From contig NC_134419.1 in NCBI RefSeq assembly GCF_030867145.1, positions 4,491,501 through 4,555,500 of the forward strand: 64,000 nt of DNA. The letters are read 5' to 3'. Source of the DNA: Opisthocomus hoazin (lineage: Eukaryota; Chordata; Aves; Opisthocomiformes; Opisthocomidae). Positions 56,655 to 64,000 of the stretch are shown in pieces. Positions within the stretch are counted from its first letter, which is position 1; every line of letters begins with the position of its first letter. The notes under the pieces were generated by a model. That model was given only the letters and a program-made list of their open reading frames with translations. It was not told where the DNA came from and searched no databases. Position numbers and translations under genes: made by a program.

Positions 56655-59600
56655 TTAATCAGATGTTGCACCCGGTACTTTAACAGTGAGATTCCTTCTG
56701 GTATTGGTGACATGACGTTGTTGAGCTAGGAACGAGCATCCGGGACCATCTTTGCAGGCACCACTACTGCCAACCAGTCTTGCTTCCATACCTAGCTTCT
56801 GAAGAGTTAAGCTCTGCAAACGAGTTAAATAACATTTACACTATAGCAAAAGTGGAAGAAAAAAGCCAGCCATTTTTCATACACAAAGCTCATGCTTACT
56901 CCATATGCGCACGATTTCTTTCACTGTTTTTCTTACACACCCTCTCGCTGCCGTAAAAGGTCACGTAGTGACAGGACAAGGGGTAATGGCTTTACACTGA
57001 AAGAGGTCAGATTTAGATTAGATGCAAGGAAGAACTTCTTCACTCTGAGCATGGTGAGGCCCTGGCCCAGGCTGCCCAGAGAAGCTGTGGCTGCCCCCTC
57101 CCTGGCAGTGTTCAAGGCCAGGTTGGACGGGGCTTTGAGCACCCTGGGCTGGTGGAAGGGGTCCCTGCCCATGGCATGAGGCTGGAACTGGATGATCTGT
57201 ACAGTCCCTTCCAACCCAAACCATTCTATGATCCTATGGTAATTCTATACACCAAGGCCGAAGAAAATAAGATTAATTCACATTCACACAGAATGCGCTA
57301 ATTTTAGCTTATTGTAAAGTTGTTCCTTTATTAAGCCTTTTAATTTTACTTTCCTTTTTTGATTTCCCATTCCAGTCTTTTGTTATGAAACTCTATTTAA
57401 GCACTGCTTCATATGAACAACTTTCTCCAGTCCTTTTCACAGCAATCTAACATGAAACGTTCTAGCAACCTTTGCAACACTGGTGCAGGATAAGAAGATG
57501 GCTCTGGATTTATTTCACAAATACTGTGATAAAGACACTGAACATCTAAAGCAGGAGTCTGGAAATCTTTTGAACCACTGCCTCCCTTTGTCTCAAGGCC
57601 AAAAACTTCAACAATAAACATCCATTGAACATTCAGGAATTTAGCCTGCTAAATCCGGATGGAAGCTTATGGCAGTGAGTAGTACATTACTAAGACGGAA
57701 GTCATGGCCTATGCCAAATTTTATGTCTCCTGTTTCAAAGCACAGAAAACAAGCAGAAAACATAATAAAATAATTTTATAAAATAGTTGATTGTTAAATC
57801 ATTTTACCTTTATGCTGCTATCAAAAATGTTGATGCTGGTATTTTATTTCTCAAGTTAGAATCACAGAATCATAATGGTCAGAAAAGACCTAAGATCATC
57901 AAGTCCAACCATCAATCCATCACCACCATGCCTGCTAAGCCATGTCCCGAAGTGCCATATCTACACGTTTTTTGAACACCTCCAGGGATGGTGACTCCAT
58001 CTCAATAGGACTGGAAATGCTGGATTCTGGCTTGAAGTCAGGATCAGCAAGTGGAAAAGCAATCTCTTTTTAAACTGTAACTCTCTAGCTTTGTTCCTTT
58101 CATTAGTTCCCTGCTTCTAGACATAAGGTCACGCCAATCTGCAAGTTGGATTTTTCTGTCACAAGTAGCTAAACTACTAGCTTTCTCTCTTATGTACCAG
58201 TTTATTGTGAATCTAGAAAGAAATAAAAAAGGCAATGTAAGAGTTAATCATCACACTTAGCATAATGTATTTCTGTTTGAGATACCAACAAATGAACTTC
58301 TGACCCACCTTGTTATACCACGCAGTTACAATTAGCTTTTCCTCGTAATCACATAACTTTGCAAGTTTGTATTCAGCCTGCAAGACGACAATAGAGAAGA
58401 CAATCTCAATTAAAACACAGAAATAGTCTACGTAAACTTGTGCAGTCCATTAAGTGAAACAAACACATGCAGCAGAAGTGCTTAAATATGTAAAATAACT
58501 ACAAGGCTTAGAAGTGTAAATAAAGATACTTCCATAAATGATTATGAGAGAAATTTTAGACTACTTCAAGAAGAGGCTAAAAACTTTACACTTAGAAACT
58601 TTTTTTTTTTGGGGGGGGGTGGGGGGGCAGGGGGGTGGAACATGAAAGTCTAAGGTGTATCAAAAAAATCTGTAAATAATTTAGTAATTTTTTCACCTGA
58701 AAGTCAACAGACAAGAACGTACCCCTAGTGGGTGAATATTCGTATCATGTTACTGAATTACTGTTCTACAGTACACTTCCCTAGTACATACACATAGAAG
58801 AAACCTGAGACCACAGCATTTATGCAGTCAGACCTTTCAGCCTACTAACTCATGTTGAGGAACTTTGTATTTGCTCAGGTAATGGTTCTAACCAGTCCCA
58901 TCAATATTGCTGTAAAACTGAATGCAGCATTTCCCATATTTTTTTGGTCCTTGGACTACTGTCAATAATCCTTTCAGGATTTCAGCCAAGCACATTTTAC
59001 AGAATTAACTGGCTTTACTCTCCTACGTAGTTTCAAGAACTCCAGTACATGAAGCCACTGATATCAGAGGTCTAGCAAATTAAACAAGTCACTGCTCAAA
59101 TACCTAGTCCCTCATACAAACTAAGTTACATCACTGCTGAAAAAGGTCAGACTCTGCAGCTCTGTACAAGTTACCGTAACACGGCAAAACCATTAGCCTT
59201 ACAAAGTACTTCCCTTACAGCTTTTCAGAGGGTTTAGAAATAATCCAAATCAGTGTTTCAGTTGTACATTGAAAAACACTGTTGAAAATTAAACTGATCT
59301 GACAGACTCATACTAGGATATACAAGGTTAATTAAGCCAAACAAAAAATATCTAGGTTTGATGGCCTGTGCAGATTCTAATTGAATGCAGCGCTGAAGTG
59401 TACTGGATCATTAGGAAACAGTAACTTCAGTGTCTAGTATCAGGGAAAGCAGAATATATTAGAAGTTATAATTAAATATATCTAAGTTTTTACCTCTAGT
59501 GCTTCAATTTTCTTGTCTTTCTCCATTATCTGTTTTCTGAGCGACATAATTTCTGCTGATGCTGGATTTAGCTTGGGGTCTAAGGTTTTTATCACCTGTA

Positions 59601-62600
59601 CAATGCAAAACAAAAGCATTACAAGTCAGGTTTGACGTTCAACAGCTCCGCATCTCATTTGCTCACAGCAGAAATACAAAAACAGGGTACATCAAGGTAC
59701 CACAGAAGATGAAAATATCGAGGTATCAAAGGATACACAGGAATCATTAATACATTTCACGCTTTAGCCTAAACCCCACTCTCTCATACACTTAACTGAC
59801 TACAGTTGAGCAATTTGACTAAAAATGCAACACGCAGCTACTTAATTTTAATTGGGGTGGGGTCAGAACTCAAATCTGTTTAACAATTTATGAGGGAGGA
59901 AGATGTATGTTCAGAAACATGCCACTCACGTTTCTTGCTTTCTCAAGGTACATTTTGTATCTTTCTTCCATTGCTTTCATATCCTCATCTTTTTTTCGCA
60001 AAGCTGCTTCCAGCTCTCCAATCTTCTGAGCTATTTACAGAAATTATCAATAAAGACATACAAAATAAAAACAGACACGGTAGTTTCAAGGCTTCTGTGT
60101 TCTTTTAACCACCCTCCAAATAAACTCATTAGCTACTACACAACCTCTTTTCTTTGTTTCAGTCCTACCGTAGGTTCCCGTCTGACCCTGAATTCCTGTT
60201 TCAGTCTTACCTTAAGTTCCCGCCTGACCCTGAATTCCTGTTTTGCAGGTTATTGCACAACAAAACTCAGCCCTCATGAACCTCTTCCTGCCCACCACCA
60301 TGTGCAGGAAAACCTTCCCCCCCATACCCCTTTCAGGTTTAAATCTAAGCTGTAGCAGAAAGCCTTATCCAAAGAAGTATCCCATAGCCCAGGAGCTATG
60401 GGAATAATTTCAGAAGATAATTAACATAGTCTCAAAAAAACCCCCAAAAAAACAAAAAAAACCCCACACACAAAACAACTTACAGTTCTGACTAACGTCA
60501 GGCTGGAGTTCTGCAAGATCAGCCTCTTTCTTCTGTAACTCATCATGAACTTCATTCAGCTTTTCCCTACAAATAAAAGGCTGGGCTAAGGATTGAGCTC
60601 AAATAACTCCATGCAGTTTTAAGAGCTGAAAGCTGAAACGTGATGGTGGAAACGTTTAAACAATTACTTTAAACGCTGACAATTCTTTGGAGTTTAAACA
60701 GGAATACTATTTCTGAAGAACCATAAAAGTTTCTGAACTGAGTCTCATTTATCTAAAACAAGAAACAAACAAACAAAAAAATGAACCTCCAGCATCTCCT
60801 TAGCAGGAACTACATCTACTGAATGGATGGAATTATTTCAGAAGAATGAAATAAGTTTTGAGTCCACTAAGTAATGGTTTTGGCAGTCTGTTGTAGAACC
60901 AGAACAGTTAAAATGCCATTGGTGATGAAGAGATAGCTAGGTGGATAATACTATTACAACACTATCATGATCAGATTAGACAAAATTTGAATGCTGACGC
61001 TGAACTCACTACATGCATGGTTCTCAAACCAGTGGCTTAAAAATAAGACTTCCCTACAATGACTTCAGCAATTTCTGTGCTACCATAGTCAAATTAGCTA
61101 GCATAAATAAGCTATTGTGGGTGCAAGTGCCTTACTTACATATGTGCTGCCAACTTCTGCTTCAGGTTGCTAGACTGTGAAAGGAAAGAGTTAAAATTCA
61201 GTTATATTTCAGCATTTCACAACATGCGATGGTAAAGCCAAGAACACTTAGCACACCTAACGAACTCAAACCAAATAAATCCTAACAAAATTGCATTTTT
61301 TCAGGCCTTTCCGTATCTGCATTCATTTTTTGCATTACAGATACCAATTCCAGCTTCTTTTTCCTTTAGAGCTACCCTTCTCACTATGCCAACATTTAAT
61401 GGTAACAATCGAGATTTTTAAATGTAAAAGCAGAAGGTAGATGAGTTTCAGTTCCTTAAAGAAGCAGATGAGGGAAGGAATCACGTAAAACATAAGCTTT
61501 TCAATGGAAATGCAGTTGGAGTGGGGGTCTTGTGGATTCTTGTACTATAGAGACTAAACTCATCTCCTCTGAATACAGTGGAGCCAAGTCTGTGTCATGC
61601 AGTCTGAGGGAGTTGGTTTTGGGCAGAAGAGTGTTTTTAGAATACACTGAACAGCCTCAACTGTTTAAGATCTTTACTTGCAAGGTCTTTTAAGAGGTGT
61701 GCATTTGTTTGGGTTGGGGACCCTGGGCTGGGTGACCCAAACAGCCTTCAGAGCTTGCTCACTCTTACTACTGCATTTCAAACTAATTAAAGAAAAAAAC
61801 CAAAAACACCGAAGCAGGATCCTGGTTAGTTACCTAGTTACCAGTACTAGACACACCGAATAAGAGGCACATCTAAGCAAAGGACTTGATGTTACACTGA
61901 AGGATTTTAAACAAAATTGGCAAGCTGTCTCCAAGGTCAAGAAGCCTGAACTTTCACTTACTCCTTCATTCTTGGATCCCTGCTCCTGTAAAGTCTTTTG
62001 CAGATCTTCAACCTGCTGTTGTAACTCCCCAATACGCTCTTCATCTAGCCTTTTAGGAGGAAAAGACAGTTATTACCCATCTAAACAGATCACAACAGAC
62101 AAGACAGATTTTTCTGTTTCATGTCTGACTAAATTTTTCAGAGGGTTTACCCAGCAGGACTTCAGCCACAAAGAAACATTTCAAATTCTTTTAGTTTGAC
62201 TTGAACTTCTGCTGAAACAAATACATGGCAGTTTTATTAAACATTTTATAACTGAAGTCCTAGAATCGTTTTAAATTGAGAAAACATAACTACCCAAAAT
62301 TCCACCTCCTAGTAAACTGTACTGTCAGCATTCATTAACTGATAAATTCAGACCCTATGCCAGTGTTCAAACATGATTAGTTTGAAGTTCTAGAAACAGA
62401 ACTGGATGTTCTGTTTCTAGATGGAATGACTGGCTTCCTGCACAGTGCTACGCTACAGATGCAAGACATAAGGGATGACTGGCTTCCTGCACAGTGCTAC
62501 GCTACAGATGCAAGACATAAGGCTGCTCTGAAGGTCCAGAAATCACTTTGTGCTATATTTTAAGATGCTTTTTCACCCATCACCTCTTCTCAGTTTCTAG

Positions 62601-63568
62601 TTCGTTCACCGTCCGATGCTTTTGCTCCAGCTGCTCCTGGAGCTCAGTAATACGTTGGTTTTCTGATTCTTCCTGCTGTAATAGAAGCATCTTATTTTCA
62701 TGCTGCAGCCGAATAAACATTTCTCTGAATCAAAAACAACAAAAAAGTCATTGTTAATCAAGAAAAAGGTGATTAAGAGTAGGAGACAACAATACTGTTT
62801 GCTCCCCCAACCTTGAAGTGAGCAACACAATTTCTGCTTAAGATACAGTTGGGGAAACAATGCAATTTTTTATTGACAGGTAAGTTATGATTTTCAAACA
62901 CCACAATGGTTTCAGAGATATGAACAAAGTTTTAAATTAAGTCACTCCAAACCCAGATTTTGTTGAGCCTTTATGTTTTACTCTGCCCGTCTTTAAAAAT
63001 AGTATTAGCTAGCCTTTAGCTGTTCTGTCTTAGTTGTTGTGTATTATTTATTTATTCTGTCCGACACCGGCAAGATAAGAATTGTTTCGCTCCTTTAAAA
63101 GGATATTTCAAGCCAAACTTGATATACAGAAATCCAGTATGCTTTTAAGAAAGCGTGCTAAGTAATTATGCTACAGGGAAATATTAGCAGCTACTTGAGG
63201 ATCCAGACAAGCATCACGGAGGGAAAGGAGTAAGTGGGATAGAGAGTCCTGTTGTTGAAAACATTGAACTTTCACAGAGACAATATTATGCCCCACCCAT
63301 GAAAATCCCAAAACAGCCTCAACCTTTTTGTCTTACCTGTATTCCACTGGTAGAATTTCAGCAGCAAGATTCTCGTGGCTTTTATCACGAGATACACCTG
63401 AAATTGCATGGGAAATTTAATTTAACCAACTTAAAGAAATGACTAATATACATATAAAGCCTCTGAAGATAAAGCAGTACCTGCTTGACTCAGGTGATCC
63501 TGCTGCATCTGTGAATATCGGAGCTCTTCATTTGTCTCCTTCAATGCATCACACTGTACCACCAGTCT
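56655..63568 (-). CDS. HOOK1: HOOK1, 3' part (ten last coding exons, 308 residues; continues past 64 kb)
   Basis: HOOK1 links dynein-dynactin to cargo with FTS and FHIP. Exons in transcript order: 63337-63397 preceded by 63481-63568, then 62584-62724, 61962-62049, 61140-61174, 60484-60566, 59930-60030, 59494-59595, 58309-58377, 56655-56813 (stop TAA). Borders are GT/AG and lengths sum to 927, a whole number of codons. Recognised stretches are [88 protein letters not shown] and the C-terminal [15 protein letters not shown]. They cover the distal coiled coil and the C-terminal cargo-adaptor region. The N-terminal hook domain lies outside the window. The gene is tail-to-tail with the CYP2J genes, as in human. 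Two exons are duplicated in inverted orientation in the CYP2J spacers. Confidence 0.96.
56957..57238 (+). repeat. CR1 LINE 3' fragment in the last HOOK1 intron
   Basis: A 5'-truncated CR1, antisense to HOOK1. It keeps [15 protein letters not shown] and WPRLPREAV coding remnants and ends with TTCTATGATCCTATGG. It is a different subfamily from the 29-44 kb copies (CTGGATGATCTGTACAGTCC tail). Confidence 0.9.
57857..58002 (-). repeat. Short CR1 LINE 3' fragment in a HOOK1 intron
   Basis: About 145 bases, minus orientation. It starts with the reversed terminal repeat AGAATCACAGAATCATAATGG and includes the tail reading CACCTCCAGGGATGGTGACTC. It resembles the old copy at 529-863. Confidence 0.85.
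58601..58638. repeat. Poly-T/poly-G tract in a HOOK1 intron
   Basis: Ten T are followed by G runs of nine, seven and six with short breaks. The plus strand, non-template for nothing known here and antisense to HOOK1, could fold as a G-quadruplex. Run lengths may be unreliable in the assembly. Confidence 0.6.
60156..60239. repeat. Two-copy 42-bp tandem repeat in a HOOK1 intron
   Basis: Units at 60,156-60,197 and 60,198-60,239 share GTTTCAGTC...GACCCTGAATTCCT with a few mismatches. They lie beside the exon at 59930-60030. Confidence 0.85.
62426..62523. repeat. Two-copy 49-bp perfect tandem duplication in a HOOK1 intron
   Basis: Units at 62,426-62,474 and 62,475-62,523 are essentially identical (starting ATGACTGGCTTCCTGCACAG). 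The lack of divergence indicates a very recent duplication or a polymorphic site. It lies 60 bases from a HOOK1 splice donor. Confidence 0.9.
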
Positions 63569-63761
63569 CTAAGAAGACAGATGTGAGATGGAATTAAGTC
63601 ATGCTGCACCACTTTAAGACCACATAACATTAATCAGGAATAGTACTGACACACACACATTTGAAGACATATTTTATGTTTTATACGTGTATACACACAA
63701 ACACAAGGTGCTGAACTTCATTTTTATGGCACCACTACTTCTGGGAAGGTTTTCCTCAAGC
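63154..63761 (-). repeat. Resident arm of a large inverted repeat with the CYP2J spacers
   Basis: HOOK1 intron and two exons here are the inverted counterpart of 30,517-29,909 and 44,310-43,703. The match stops near GCGTGCTA (63,154), which marks the breakpoint used when HOOK1 DNA was copied beside CYP2J. Confidence 0.9.
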
Positions 63762-64000
63762 AGCCTGGGGTGCATTAAGCAGAGTGTGGCCAGCAGGTCG
63801 AGGGAGGTTCTCCTCCTTTCTCTACTCTGCCCTAGTGAGGCCCCATCTGGAGCACTGTGTCCAGTACTGGGCTCCCCAGTTCAAGAAAGATGAGGAGCTA
63901 CTGGAGAGAGTCCAGCGGAGGGCTACGAGGATGAGGAGGGGACTGCAGCATCTCTCCTATGAGGAGAGGCTGAGGGAGCTGGGCTTGCTCAGCCTGGAGA
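63762..64000 (+). repeat. CR1 LINE in resident HOOK1 intron, runs off the window
   Basis: The 5'-truncated start (GTGCATTAAGCAGAGTGTGG) of the same CR1 insertion seen inverted at 43,092-43,702 and in the right half of 29,301-29,908. It keeps AGAGAAAGGAGG, which matches the 29-kb hybrid better than the 43-kb copy. Confidence 0.92.

Overview
The window is vertebrate nuclear DNA and almost certainly avian. It carries many CR1 LINE fragments plus one nearly full-length CR1, an avian ERVL-type solo LTR with a 5-bp target duplication, and a cytochrome P450 2J cluster tail-to-tail with HOOK1, the arrangement known for CYP2J2 and HOOK1 in human. The species cannot be named from the sequence.

Layout. 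1-11.4 kb: intergenic DNA with two CR1 tails, a small CpG-rich patch (6.9-7.15 kb) and the solo LTR (10,071-10,724). 11.7-20.0 kb: an intact nine-exon CYP2J gene of 504 aa. 20.0-22.76 kb: intergenic. 22.76-50.47 kb: a tandem triplication. Three near-identical units of about 6.16 kb (22,763-28,935; 30,517-36,668; 44,311-50,466) each hold a complete nine-exon CYP2J gene of 490 aa, with its upstream block and 3' polyadenylation signal. The units are separated by two spacers (28,936-30,516 and 36,669-44,310) that contain pieces of HOOK1 in inverted orientation, with CR1 elements inside them. 50.5-53.2 kb: unique GC-rich intergenic DNA. 53.2-63.6 kb, minus strand: the 3' part of the resident HOOK1 gene (probable 3'UTR, then the last ten coding exons, 308 residues). 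HOOK1 runs off the right edge.

All four P450 genes keep the N-terminal membrane anchor, the proline hinge, the I-helix acid-threonine motif, ExxR and the heme-cysteine loop, and their exon phases close perfectly. All four therefore look able to encode microsomal monooxygenases. The triplicated gene may correspond to avian CYP2J19, the ketolase behind red carotenoids, but I could not confirm orthology without a tree.

The most interesting object is the triplication. Its joints show inverted HOOK1 spacers, a near-microhomology junction at an ACG, and a CR1 element at 29.3-29.9 kb whose two halves match two different CR1 copies. This fits template switching to HOOK1 followed by recombination between CR1 copies. 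Coding differences among the copies concentrate near substrate-recognition segments.
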